This document shows, piece after piece, positions 5,312-14,161 of a stretch of DNA of 21,261 nucleotides. The position numbers were made by a program, and so were the translations under genes. The stretch comes from Clostridiaceae bacterium UBA6085 (GTDB taxonomy: Bacteria; Bacillota; Clostridia; Clostridiales; Clostridiaceae), in assembly GCA_002428605.1 (NCBI GenBank), contig DIXH01000031.1:1-21261 (forward strand). The letters run 5' to 3'. Position 1 is the stretch's first letter. The number at the start of each line of letters is the position of its first letter. Under the pieces are notes generated by a model. It saw only the letters and a program-made list of their open reading frames with translations, did not search any database and was not told the DNA's origin.

Positions 5312-7978
5312 TTAGTCGTCGTCAGCTCCGCCCATTCTTCTGAACAGCTTTATGATTTCATTGACGATCAGAGGTATCAGAGAAAGGCATACTACAAGCA
5401 CCCAGTCCCCGAACGGAAGGTTATGCACCTTGAACGCCGCAGCCAGAGGTGGGATCGATATGACTCCAAGCTGGAGAAGTATCCCGACGAATATGGAGCC
5501 TACAAGATACTTGTTGGTGAACAGTCCTACCTGCAGTATCGATTTGGTAGCGCTCCTCATGCTGAGTGCATAGAACAGCTGAGTAGTTGAAAGGACTACG
5601 AAAGACATCGTCCTTGCATACATCAGCACATCCTCGGAGGCTGTCGCGGAATCCCATATGGAAACCCCACGCTCTCTAAGTCCGAAATAGAATGCGAAAA
5701 GAGTGAGCGATCCGATGAGGACTCCTCCTATGAGGGCCCTGACTGCAGCTCCGCCAGCGAAGAAGCTCTCCTTCGGGTCTCTTGGCTTCTTCAGCATGAC
5801 GTCGTGGTCACCCGGGTCAACTCCAAGGGAGATCGCAGGAAGAGTATCTGTAACCAGGTTGACCCAGAGTATCTGAGTCGGGAGCAGCGGTATCGCAAAT
5901 GAAAAGAGGACTGACACGAATATGGCGACTATTTCTCCAAGGTTGCAGGAAAGGAGGAATATGACTGCCTTCTTTATGTTGTTGTATATGTTCCTGCCTT
6001 CCTCTATAGCAGCTACTATGGTCGTGAAGTTGTCATCAGTAAGGATCATGTCGGCTGCGCCTTTTGAGACGTCTGTTCCGGTGATACCCATCGCAACTCC
6101 GATATCGGCATGCTTGAGTGACGGTGCGTCATTAACTCCGTCACCTGTCATGGAGACTATGTTTCCTTTGGCCTTGTAGGCCTTGACTATCTTGACCTTG
6201 TGCTCAGGGGAGACTCTTGCGAATACCCTGTAGTTGTTTATGCTTTCAGCGAAGGTCTTTTCATCAAGCTCGTCGATTTCTGCGCCTGTGAGCGCCTGGT
6301 CAAGCTTCTCGGCAATTCCCAGTTCCCTTGCGATGGCGACTGCAGTGTTCTTGTGGTCGCCTGTGATCATTATGCTGGTAATTCCGGCTCCCTTGGCTGC
6401 TGCTATGGAGTCCTTGACCTCAAGCCTTGGCGGGTCGATCATGCCAACGAAGCCAAGGACCGTGAGTCCTTCTTCCATCTCTTCAGGCCCGATCATCGTG
6501 TCAACATCCTTGTATGCCACTCCCAGAACTCTAAGTGCCTGGTTTGACATGCTCTCGCTTTCCTTTAGTATCTGGTACTTCATCTCGTCTGTCAGCGTCA
6601 TTGCCTTGCCGTCGACGAGGATGTTTTTGGAGATCTTCAGTATGTTGTCTATGGCTCCCTTTGTATGGACCCTGTAGCCTGAACCTTCCTTGTTGAGAGT
6701 TGACATGAGCTTCCTGTCTGAGTCGAAAGGCTTCTCATTAATTCTTGAATACTCAGCGTTCAAGGCATCCTTGAACAATTTGTGCCTGTTTCCAAGAATT
6801 ATAAGGGCAACCTCGGTAGGGTCTCCTGTGGACTCGCTTCCGTTGCTGGTAGCATCAGAGCAAAGCACAAATGACTTTATGAGCTGCTCCGCATCCTTTC
6901 CTGCCTGAAGGTCCTCGCCCTCTCTTTCAAGGCTTACAAGATTGTCAAGCGTATAGTACTTTACTACTGTCATCTTGTTCTGTGTAAGCGTACCTGTCTT
7001 GTCCGAGCAGATTATGTTTACCGATCCCAACGTCTCGACTGCCGGAAGCTTCCTGACTATTGCGTTTATCTTCGACATCCTTGTGACGCCAAGGGCAAGC
7101 ACGATCGCGACTATTGCCGGAAGTCCTTCGGGTATCGCAGCGACAGCAAGGCTTATCGCTGTAAGGAACATGTCAAGGACCGGTCTCTTCTGGACTATTC
7201 CAACTAGGAACATAATGGCTGTGATTCCAAGCGCCAGCTTTCCCAGTGTCTTTCCTAGCTCATCAAGTCTTACCTGGAGAGGAGTCATGCTTTCCTCGTC
7301 CTCGTTGAGGCTCTTTGCGATGCTTCCGATTATAGTGTTCATTCCGGTATGCACTACAACGCCTTCGCCTCTTCCGTAGGTAGCAAGCGTTGACATGAAG
7401 GCCATGTTGTTCTGGTCTCCAAGAGGAACTGATTCTCCTGCAAGGATCTTTGTCGCATCCTTGTCTGTCGGAACTGATTCACCTGTAAGGGCAGATTCTT
7501 CGATCTGAAGATTCTTGCTGGTTATGAGCCTCAGGTCTGCCGGCACATATCTTCCTGCATCAAGGAGCACTATGTCTCCAGGAACAAGCTCGGTTGAATT
7601 TATCTCGACCTCCTTACCGTTCCTCCTTACGATGGACCGGGGTGTCGTAAGCTTGTTGAGTGCCTCGATGGCTTTCTCTGCCTTTGCTTCCTGAACCACT
7701 CCTATGACGGCGTTAAGGACGACGACAGCGAGTATTATGATCGCATCTGCATACTCATGTACGAGCACGGTAACAACCGCAGCTGCCAGCAGCACATAGA
7801 TGAGCGCATCCTGAAGCTGTCCGAAGAACAGCGATATCAGTGACTTCTTCTTCTTTCCTTCTAGCCTGTTTGGGCCGTACTTTTCCTGTCTCTCAGAAAC
7901 TTCAGCATCTGTAAGCCCTAGGGCTGCATTGGTCTGAAGCTCATTGAGGACATCTTCATGTGATTTTGAATACCACAA
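5312..7978 (-). CDS. P-type (P2A/SERCA-like) cation-transporting ATPase, probable Ca2+ exporter
   Basis: An 888-residue membrane pump that would expel Ca2+ at the cost of ATP. It has all P-type landmarks: actuator TGES (165-168), PEGLP in TM4 (283-287), phosphorylated Asp326 in DKTGT, and TGDGVND (611-617). The N-terminal cation-ATPase domain and C-terminal four-helix cation-ATPase domain are both present. Ion-site residues resemble SERCA: Glu284, Asn679 and Glu682 (NLGE in TM5), Asn707 and Asp711 (NLVTD in TM6). The position aligned with SERCA Glu908 in TM8 is Gln800, as in plasma-membrane Ca2+ pumps. Ca2+ is therefore likely, though Mn2+ cannot be excluded. The start is TTG, seven bases after AGAGGTG. 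It lies 92 bp downstream of nadE on the same strand. Confidence 0.93.
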   Translation of the reverse strand: MWYSKSHEDVLNELQTNAALGLTDAEVSERQEKYGPNRLEGKKKKSLISLFFGQLQDALIYVLLAAAVVTVLVHEYADAIIILAVVVLNAVIGVVQEAKAEKAIEALNKLTTPRSIVRRNGKEVEINSTELVPGDIVLLDAGRYVPADLRLITSKNLQIEESALTGESVPTDKDATKILAGESVPLGDQNNMAFMSTLATYGRGEGVVVHTGMNTIIGSIAKSLNEDEESMTPLQVRLDELGKTLGKLALGITAIMFLVGIVQKRPVLDMFLTAISLAVAAIPEGLPAIVAIVLALGVTRMSKINAIVRKLPAVETLGSVNIICSDKTGTLTQNKMTVVKYYTLDNLVSLEREGEDLQAGKDAEQLIKSFVLCSDATSNGSESTGDPTEVALIILGNRHKLFKDALNAEYSRINEKPFDSDRKLMSTLNKEGSGYRVHTKGAIDNILKISKNILVDGKAMTLTDEMKYQILKESESMSNQALRVLGVAYKDVDTMIGPEEMEEGLTVLGFVGMIDPPRLEVKDSIAAAKGAGITSIMITGDHKNTAVAIARELGIAEKLDQALTGAEIDELDEKTFAESINNYRVFARVSPEHKVKIVKAYKAKGNIVSMTGDGVNDAPSLKHADIGVAMGITGTDVSKGAADMILTDDNFTTIVAAIEEGRNIYNNIKKAVIFLLSCNLGEIVAIFVSVLFSFAIPLLPTQILWVNLVTDTLPAISLGVDPGDHDVMLKKPRDPKESFFAGGAAVRALIGGVLIGSLTLFAFYFGLRERGVSIWDSATASEDVLMYARTMSFVVLSTTQLFYALSMRSATKSILQVGLFTNKYLVGSIFVGILLQLGVISIPPLAAAFKVHNLPFGDWVLVVCLSLIPLIVNEIIKLFRRMGGADDD

Positions 7979-8000
7979 ATTGATTCACCTCTCAAAAATA

Positions 8001-8029
8001 TTTAGACAATAACAAAGTTAGTTTACCAA
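8001..8029 (-). promoter_or_regulatory. Possible weak promoter for the Ca2+-ATPase gene
   Basis: On the minus strand TTGGTA (8024-8029), 17 bases and TCTAAA (8001-8006) each match the consensus at four of six positions. A small AATCC/GGATT hairpin (8029-8041) with no T-tract overlaps its upstream end. The pump may instead be read through from nadE. Confidence 0.3.
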
Positions 8030-8070
8030 ATCCAAGGGATTAATTCCACATAAACCGTATGAGTGCCTGC

Positions 8071-9993
8071 CTACAGCTCCCCGTCCAGTTCCTTTATGAA
8101 TGTGGCGAAGGATGCATCAGACGGCATCCTCAGGTCACCTCTCGGAGACAGTGCGATGGTTCCCACCTTCGGCCCGTCAGGCATAGCTGACCTCTTGAAC
8201 TGCTGGGTAAAGAACCTTTTCAGGAAGAATTTCAGCCATTTCCTGATCTCATCTCTTCCATAGGTACCACTGAAGGCATGCTCTGCCATGAACAGGATCT
8301 TCTCGACCGTAGCTCCGTACCTCATGAGATGATACAGGAAGAAATCATGCAGCTCGTAGGGTCCGATGATATCCTCAGTCTTCTGTGATATCTCACCATT
8401 TTCGCTCTTTGGGAGCAGCTCGGGACTGACCGGCGTATCCAGTATATCGAGTAATATTTCTGATATCCTATGAGAAAATTCATGCTCGGCCGCATATCTG
8501 ACCAGATACCTCACAAGGGTCTTGGGGATTGAAGAATTCACCCCATACATGGACATCTGGTCACCGTTGTACGTGCACCAGCCCATGGCAAGCTCAGACA
8601 GGTCTCCTGTCCCCACAAGGATCCCATACTCCTTGTTGGCGATGTCCATGAGGATCTGTGTCCTCTCCCTTGCCTGCACGTTCTCATAGGTCACATCATG
8701 GACAGACGGATCATGGCCGATATCCTTGAAATGCAGGAGACATGCTTCCCTTATGTCGATCTCCCTGAAGGTAGTTCCAAGCTCCCTGCAAAGCTCCACG
8801 GCATTCTGGTAGGTCCTGTCGCTGGTACCGAAGCCGGGCATTGTGATCGTAATGATGTCAGATAAAGGCTTCTCCATTACATTCATAGCCTTTACCATGA
8901 CAAGAAGGGCAAGGGTCGAATCCAATCCACCGGAAATTCCAACTATAGCCTTCCTTGCGCCGGTGTGGACGAGCCGCTTTACGAGCCCGTGGCTCTGGAT
9001 GGAAAGTATTTCCTCGCATCTCATCCTTTTTTCCTCTTCATTGCTTGGAACGAAAGGGTGGGGGTCAATGAATCTGTCAAACCCAAGTGGAATTGACCTT
9101 TCCTGTTTGAACTTTACCCTTTCAGCAATAAAGGTCTGAGGAATCTCAGCCTCCCTGAAACTTGAGTTCTTTATCCTTTCACCTCTGATCCTTGAAAGGT
9201 CGACATAGGCTGATATGGTCTCTGAGCCGATCATGAACCTTTCATTTTCAGCAAGCATGGTCCCGTATTCAGAAACCATCAGATGTCCGCCGAATACTAC
9301 GTCTGTCGTGGATTCCTCCACGCCGCAGGAGCTGTAGACATATGCTCCTATGTTCTTCGACCCCTGCATCCTCACCAGGTCTTTGCGGTAGCTGCTCTTT
9401 CCGACAAGCTCGTTGGAAGCGGAAAGGTTCAGTATTATCTCCGCTCCCTGCAATGACAGGTAGGAGGAAGGGGATATCGGAGCGAACAGGTCCTCGCATA
9501 CCTCGACCCCGAAGGCATAGTCACCGCAATCGAAAACAAGGCTCCCGAACGGAATTTCCTTCTGGAAGGGCAGGTCGACATGCCTTGTCATGGAATCCCT
9601 CGCTCCGGCAAACCACCTGGACTCATAGAATTCCGAATAGTTGGGTATGCTCCTCTTTGGCACCATTCCAAGGACCCTGCCGCCCTTAAGGACTGCAGCG
9701 CAGTTGAAAAGCCGCCCCTGGACGCTTAGCGGAAGGCCGACCGCTATCGCGATTTCCTTACCCTCAAGCTCCGAGGCCAGCGCTTCAAGCCCTGTAAGGG
9801 ACTTTTGAAGCAGGTCTCCTGTAAGGAACAGGTCTGCCGACGTATAGCCGGTGATGCACAGCTCCGGGAACACAGCAAGCCTTATACCTTCCGCCTCCAT
9901 GCTCCGAATCAGATTGACTATCTCTCTTAGGTTATAGCCGATATCAGCTACCTTCAGCGAAGGCTTGGCAGCCGCCACCTTCAAATAATCCAT
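8071..9993 (-). CDS. nadE: Glutamine-dependent NAD+ synthetase
   Basis: Last step of NAD+ synthesis: amidates nicotinic acid adenine dinucleotide using ammonia cut from glutamine. The protein has 640 residues and two domains. The N-terminal nitrilase-like glutaminase has Glu44 (FPELC), Lys113 (VPKRS) and Cys166 (VEVCED), the catalytic triad. The C-terminal synthetase has the PP-loop SGGLDS at 354-359 and a later GTGDLSELAMGW segment. This is the long form, not the roughly 270-residue ammonia-only form. I place the start at the ATG at 9993, preceded by GGGAG at eight bases; the TTG six codons upstream overlaps that site and is unlikely. It has its own extended -10 promoter, divergent from the purine operon. 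Confidence 0.95.
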   Translation of the reverse strand: MDYLKVAAAKPSLKVADIGYNLREIVNLIRSMEAEGIRLAVFPELCITGYTSADLFLTGDLLQKSLTGLEALASELEGKEIAIAVGLPLSVQGRLFNCAAVLKGGRVLGMVPKRSIPNYSEFYESRWFAGARDSMTRHVDLPFQKEIPFGSLVFDCGDYAFGVEVCEDLFAPISPSSYLSLQGAEIILNLSASNELVGKSSYRKDLVRMQGSKNIGAYVYSSCGVEESTTDVVFGGHLMVSEYGTMLAENERFMIGSETISAYVDLSRIRGERIKNSSFREAEIPQTFIAERVKFKQERSIPLGFDRFIDPHPFVPSNEEEKRMRCEEILSIQSHGLVKRLVHTGARKAIVGISGGLDSTLALLVMVKAMNVMEKPLSDIITITMPGFGTSDRTYQNAVELCRELGTTFREIDIREACLLHFKDIGHDPSVHDVTYENVQARERTQILMDIANKEYGILVGTGDLSELAMGWCTYNGDQMSMYGVNSSIPKTLVRYLVRYAAEHEFSHRISEILLDILDTPVSPELLPKSENGEISQKTEDIIGPYELHDFFLYHLMRYGATVEKILFMAEHAFSGTYGRDEIRKWLKFFLKRFFTQQFKRSAMPDGPKVGTIALSPRGDLRMPSDASFATFIKELDGEL

Positions 9994-10039
9994 ATGCTCA
10001 ACTCCCGACAAAAAATCTGTTAGTTCACACTACCCCTTC

Positions 10040-10048
10040 ATTATATCA
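10040..10048 (-). promoter_or_regulatory. nadE extended -10 promoter
   Basis: On the minus strand TGATATAAT is a perfect TATAAT with the extended TGn motif. The best -35 candidate, TTGGCT (10065-10070), lies 19 bases upstream, which is long, but extended -10 promoters tolerate a poor -35. The predicted start near 10033 gives a leader of about 40 bases. Confidence 0.6.
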
Positions 10049-10071
10049 TCACTATCGCCATTCTAGCCAAA

Positions 10072-10350
10072 AACATTGAGACAGGGGGAGCACTCCTAAA
10101 AACAGTTCACGGAGGATTCACTTTGTTAACATCTGCAAAACGAAATCTTCACCTTTTAGTATTAACATGGATACGGATACTCTTTTGCATATGTAGCTCG
10201 AAATGAACTCATGAAGCTCAAGAAGCACTGCGGGGCCGGTTATGTATAGCGCGCACTATGCTGCAGGATCATTACTTTCGTATTGTGAAGTTCTTCGAAT
10301 TGGTACACATCTTTTTTGTCATTTTGCTGCTCAAAGCATAAAAATCCTTC
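10072..10350. other. Unassigned intergenic stretch between nadE and purL control elements
   Basis: About 280 bp between the nadE promoter and the purL operator with no gene I can support. It is more AT-rich than the neighbouring genes. It contains a TTTTTT run (near 10312), a short CGCG-centred near-palindrome (about 10245-10260) and small GGAG/CTCC inverted repeats near 10075-10115. I see no guanine, PRPP or ZTP riboswitch, no tRNA and no good ribosome binding site followed by an open frame. Confidence 0.5.
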
Positions 10351-10355
10351 GTATC

Positions 10356-10373
10356 GTTCGTCTATACACGAAC
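10356..10373. promoter_or_regulatory. PurR-box-like dyad upstream of purL
   Basis: GTTCGT and ACGAAC flank CTATAC, an 18-bp dyad with a single mismatched pair. Each half carries the CGAAC core of the Bacillota PurBox (AWWWCCGAACWWT); the right half matches about 11 of 13 positions and the left about 10. Its centre is about 70 bp before the predicted purL start, upstream of the -35. That fits a PurR site, either repressing as in Bacillus or activating as in Lactococcus, but the half-site arrangement differs from Bacillus and no purR gene is in the window. Confidence 0.5.
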
Positions 10374-10399
10374 AATGTGGAGCTAAACACAACTAAACA

Positions 10400-10427
10400 T
10401 TGACTTTGTTCATAGTTTTGTTAATAT
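10400..10427 (+). promoter_or_regulatory. Purine operon promoter
   Basis: TTGACT (10400-10405), a 16-base spacer and TAATAT (10422-10427) form a good sigma-A-type promoter. The predicted start near 10434 leaves a leader of only about 24 bases, too short for a purine riboswitch, so control is more likely at the DNA level through the upstream dyad. Confidence 0.65.
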
Positions 10428-10457
10428 TTAAGAGAAGAATGTTCGCTGGAGGTTCTT

Positions 10458-13400
10458 ATGGATCAAAATATTTATGTTGAAAAGAAAGAAGGCTACCGGA
10501 ACGAAGCTGAGGGGCTCAAGAGAGAAATACGCGAGATGCTCGGCATTGAGACAGCAGTCAGGATAATCAATATCTATACTGTATACGGGCTTGATGAAAA
10601 GGAAATCGCCGAGGCCAAGGCCAAGATATTTTCCGAGCCATCCATAGATACGGTATATGAAGACAGCTCATTCATTGATGGTGTTGACCATTTTGTGCTT
10701 GAGCCTCTGCCGGGGCAGTTCGATGCAAGGGCGAAGGCTTCTGAGGAATGCATACAGCTGCTTCTAGGAAATTTCACTGCAAGGGTAAGATGCAAGAAGC
10801 TTTACGGCTTCACGGGACTATCAGAGAGGGATATAAATAAAGTCAGGGACTATGTCCTCAATCCTGTTGAAATGAGAGAAGGAAGCCTCAGTGTCGAGCC
10901 TCTTCACGGAGAAACGCCAGTGAGGCAGGTTGAGACAGTAAAGGGGTTCAGGTACTTCAACCAGAAGGAACTCATGGATTTTCTCAAGAAGAACTCGCTT
11001 GCCATGACCTATGATGACCTGCACCTTATACAGGACTATTTCATGGATGAGAAGAGAGACCCTTATATAACGGAGATCAAGGTCTTTGACACCTACTGGT
11101 CCGATCATTGCAGGCACACCACGTTCAATACGGTAATCAAGGATGTGGAGTTCCTTTCAAATTCCGACATGGAGAAGGCTGCATACGAGAGGTACCTTGA
11201 ACTAAGGAAGTCCCTCAGGCGCGAAAGCAAGCCTGTGACGCTTATGGATATTGCTACGATTGGCGCCAGGTACCTCAAGGCAAGGGGACTGCTGAAGGAC
11301 CTGGATGTTTCTGAGGAGATCAATGCCTGCAGCATAGAACGCGAGATCGAGACAAGCTCAGGAAAAAAGAATGTACTCATCATGTTCAAGAACGAGACCC
11401 ACAACCATCCGACTGAGATAGAGCCCTTCGGTGGAGCCGCCACATGCCTTGGCGGAGCGATAAGGGACCCATTAAGCGGCAGAAGCTACGTATATCAGGG
11501 AATGAGGATCACAGGATCCGGAGACCCCAGGAAGCCATTGAAGGACACACTTCCAGGCAAGCTTCCGCAGAGGGTCATAACCAAGGGTGCTGCAAGGGGC
11601 TTCAGCTCCTACGGAAACCAGATCGGCCTGAATACAGGATTTGTTGAAGAAGTGTACCATGACGGATATGTTGCGAAGAGGATGGAAGTCGGTGCAGTAA
11701 TAGGCAGCGCACTTAAGGAAAACGTGGTCCGTGAGACGCCTGTGCCTGGCGATGTGGTCATCCTCATCGGCGGCAGGACCGGCAGAGACGGGATCGGCGG
11801 AGCCACAGGCTCGTCGAAGATTCACTCAGATTCATCTTTGCAGGAATCCGGATCAGAGGTCCAGAAGGGAAATCCCGTTGAAGAGAGGAAGATCCAGAGG
11901 TTCTTCAGAAATGAAGAGGCAGCAGGGCTCATCGTGAGATGCAACGATTTCGGTGCAGGCGGAGTGAGCGTCGCCATAGGGGAGCTCGCCGACTCCCTGG
12001 ATATTTATCTGGACAGGGTCCCCAAGAAGTACCAGGGACTTGATCCGACTGAAATAGCGATATCCGAGTCCCAGGAGAGAATGGCTGTAGTCACAAGGAA
12101 GAGCGATGCCGGAAGGTTCATGGAACTTGCATCAGAGGAGAACCTCGAGTCCACAATAGTTGCGGAAATAACAAATTCCGGAAGGCTCAGGATGATCCAC
12201 GGGGAAGATATAGTCGTTGATATCAGGAGAAGGTTCCTGAACACCAACGGCGCCAGTGCGTACACTTCAGTAGCAGTTGACAAGCCATCATCACCCAAGA
12301 AAAGGAAGCAGCCGTCCAACAGGAATTCAATGGAGGCTGCGCTCAAGGACCTCAAGTCATCATCACAGAAGGGCCTTCTGGAGATGTTCGACACGACAAT
12401 AGGCAGAAGCCAGGTTGTGCTTCCCTATGGCGGAACCAACCAGGATACCAAGAGCCAGGGAATGGTTTCACTGATCCCTCTCAAGGGTATGGTCACTGAT
12501 GAGGCTACCGTCATGACCTACGGCTTCGACCCTGATGAAAGCTCACAGGATACCTTTACCGGAGCGTACAGGGCTGTCGTTGAATCATTGGCGAAGCTTG
12601 TGACACTCGGGGCATCACACAGGGATGCAAGGCTTTCGTTCCAGGAGTACTTCGAAAGGCTCGGAACAGACAGCACAAAATGGGGAAAGCCGTTTTCAAG
12701 CCTTCTTGGTGCACTTGCCGCACAGATTGACTACAAGGTCCCCGCAATAGGCGGAAAGGACTCGATGTCCGGTACGTTCAATGATATCAGCGTGCCTCCG
12801 ACTCTCATATCCTTCGCGGTAAACACAGTGAATGTCCATAAGGTCATAACCAACGACCTGAAGGCAGAAGACAGCATCCTGGCAGTCTTGAGGACTGCTG
12901 AAAAAGACGGCCTTTATTCAAGCGAGTCATTCAACCTGAACGCTGAGCTGATATTCGACCTGAGGGACAAGAACCTGCTGCTTTCAGCGGACACACTCAA
13001 GAGAGGTATCTTCAGGACACTTACCAACATGGCGCTTGGGAACAGGACAGGATTCAAGGTCACAGACAGCAGGGACCTTTTCCAGAAGGATCCCGGAAGC
13101 TTCGTTGTGCAGGTCAGGAAGGAAGCAGAGACACTACTTGCAGGAAGTGGGGCAGTCATAATAGGAACTGCCGGTAATGGGAATGAAGCTGTATTCGGTG
13201 AAGAATCATTCGCCTTTGATGATATCAAGTCATCCGTTGACGAACCTCTCAGGAAGATATTCAGCCTGGGCGAGAGAAGCGGCGAGAAGCTTACGAGGAT
13301 GCTGTCAGAAAAGACGTCTCCTGCAATAGCACTGAAGGTTCCTCAGCCAAGGGTCCTCATACCGGTTTTCCCGGGTTCAAATTGCGAATATGACCTGGAA

Positions 13401-14138
13401 CAGGCTTTCACGGAAGCCGGCGGAAAGGTATCTGCCTTCGTCTTCAGGAACAGCGAGAAGGATCTGATGGAATCCATAAGGAACCTTGCAAAGGCTGTGA
13501 AGGAGACCAACATACTCATGATCCCGGGTGGATTCTCGGCAGGCGATGAGCCTGAAGGTTCAGGAAAGTATATTGCTAACATCCTGAGGAATCCTGAGGT
13601 AAAGGATGAGGTAATGAAGCTCATCAAGAAGAGGGACGGCCTTATACTTGGCATTTGCAACGGATTCCAGGGGCTGGTCAAGTCTGGTCTGCTCCCCTAC
13701 GGAGAGATCATCGAGCCTAAGGATGACATGCCTAACCTTACTTACAACACCACAGGGAAGCACATGAGCTTGATGTCAAGGACAATGGTCGTGTCAAGGA
13801 ACACCCCATGGCTTAGAGGCGCAGTGCTGGGCCAGGTATACGACGTGCCGATATCCCATGGCGAAGGAAGATTCGTTGCGGATGAGAAGATGCTGATAGA
13901 ACTCATGAAGAACGGCCAGATAGCCACCCAGTATGTGGGACCTGATGGAATACCCACCATGGAGGCTCCATTCAACCCCAACGGGTCGATGATGGCGGTG
14001 GAGGGAATAACCTCATTAGACGGGCGTGTCTTCGGAAAGATGGGACATACAGAGAGGTACAGGCCGGGACTATACAAGAACTACAGGGGAACATACCTTG
14101 AGAACATGTTCAAATCAGGCGTAGACTATTTCAAGTAA
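10458..14138 (+). CDS. purL: Phosphoribosylformylglycinamidine synthase, single-chain with fused glutaminase
   Basis: Fourth step of IMP synthesis: converts FGAR, glutamine and ATP to FGAM. The 1226-residue chain combines the PurS-like N-terminus, the synthetase halves and a C-terminal PurQ-type glutaminase, so no separate purS or purQ is needed. DTYWSDHCRHTTFNT (211-225) and HNHPTEIEPFGG (315-326) mark the synthetase. The glutaminase begins near residue 970 and shows Cys1067 (GICNGFQG) with His1197 and Glu1199 (GHTER) as triad. Length and form fit the clade II FGAM synthases common in Clostridia. GGAGG (10448-10452) sits five bases before the ATG. It is first in the operon, 23 bases ahead of purE. 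The glutaminase motif reads GHTER where Salmonella PurL has PHPER, keeping the catalytic His and Glu. Confidence 0.97.
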   Translation: MDQNIYVEKKEGYRNEAEGLKREIREMLGIETAVRIINIYTVYGLDEKEIAEAKAKIFSEPSIDTVYEDSSFIDGVDHFVLEPLPGQFDARAKASEECIQLLLGNFTARVRCKKLYGFTGLSERDINKVRDYVLNPVEMREGSLSVEPLHGETPVRQVETVKGFRYFNQKELMDFLKKNSLAMTYDDLHLIQDYFMDEKRDPYITEIKVFDTYWSDHCRHTTFNTVIKDVEFLSNSDMEKAAYERYLELRKSLRRESKPVTLMDIATIGARYLKARGLLKDLDVSEEINACSIEREIETSSGKKNVLIMFKNETHNHPTEIEPFGGAATCLGGAIRDPLSGRSYVYQGMRITGSGDPRKPLKDTLPGKLPQRVITKGAARGFSSYGNQIGLNTGFVEEVYHDGYVAKRMEVGAVIGSALKENVVRETPVPGDVVILIGGRTGRDGIGGATGSSKIHSDSSLQESGSEVQKGNPVEERKIQRFFRNEEAAGLIVRCNDFGAGGVSVAIGELADSLDIYLDRVPKKYQGLDPTEIAISESQERMAVVTRKSDAGRFMELASEENLESTIVAEITNSGRLRMIHGEDIVVDIRRRFLNTNGASAYTSVAVDKPSSPKKRKQPSNRNSMEAALKDLKSSSQKGLLEMFDTTIGRSQVVLPYGGTNQDTKSQGMVSLIPLKGMVTDEATVMTYGFDPDESSQDTFTGAYRAVVESLAKLVTLGASHRDARLSFQEYFERLGTDSTKWGKPFSSLLGALAAQIDYKVPAIGGKDSMSGTFNDISVPPTLISFAVNTVNVHKVITNDLKAEDSILAVLRTAEKDGLYSSESFNLNAELIFDLRDKNLLLSADTLKRGIFRTLTNMALGNRTGFKVTDSRDLFQKDPGSFVVQVRKEAETLLAGSGAVIIGTAGNGNEAVFGEESFAFDDIKSSVDEPLRKIFSLGERSGEKLTRMLSEKTSPAIALKVPQPRVLIPVFPGSNCEYDLEQAFTEAGGKVSAFVFRNSEKDLMESIRNLAKAVKETNILMIPGGFSAGDEPEGSGKYIANILRNPEVKDEVMKLIKKRDGLILGICNGFQGLVKSGLLPYGEIIEPKDDMPNLTYNTTGKHMSLMSRTMVVSRNTPWLRGAVLGQVYDVPISHGEGRFVADEKMLIELMKNGQIATQYVGPDGIPTMEAPFNPNGSMMAVEGITSLDGRVFGKMGHTERYRPGLYKNYRGTYLENMFKSGVDYFK

Positions 14139-14161
14139 CATAGACATAAGGAGTGGAACGA

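Noticed and set aside
8029..8041. AATCC/GGATT hairpin as a nadE terminator
   Set aside because: Only five base pairs with a three-base loop and no T-tract on the minus strand; too weak to call.
9994..10011. TTG start for nadE six codons upstream
   Set aside because: The GGGAG ribosome binding site lies within those codons, eight bases before the ATG at 9993, so the ATG is the better start.
10242..10403. Open frame of 53 codons (ATG at 10242, TGA at 10401-10403) in the nadE-purL gap
   Set aside because: No convincing ribosome binding site, it runs through the operator dyad and ends inside the purL -35, and the translation shows no familiar motif.
10428..10457. Purine, PRPP or ZTP riboswitch in the purL leader
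   Set aside because: The predicted leader is only about 24 bases and none of the conserved riboswitch cores is present there or in the upstream gap by eye.
14153..14161. GTG start for purE
   Set aside because: It directly abuts the AAGGAG site, leaving no spacing; ATG at 14162 has an eight-base gap.
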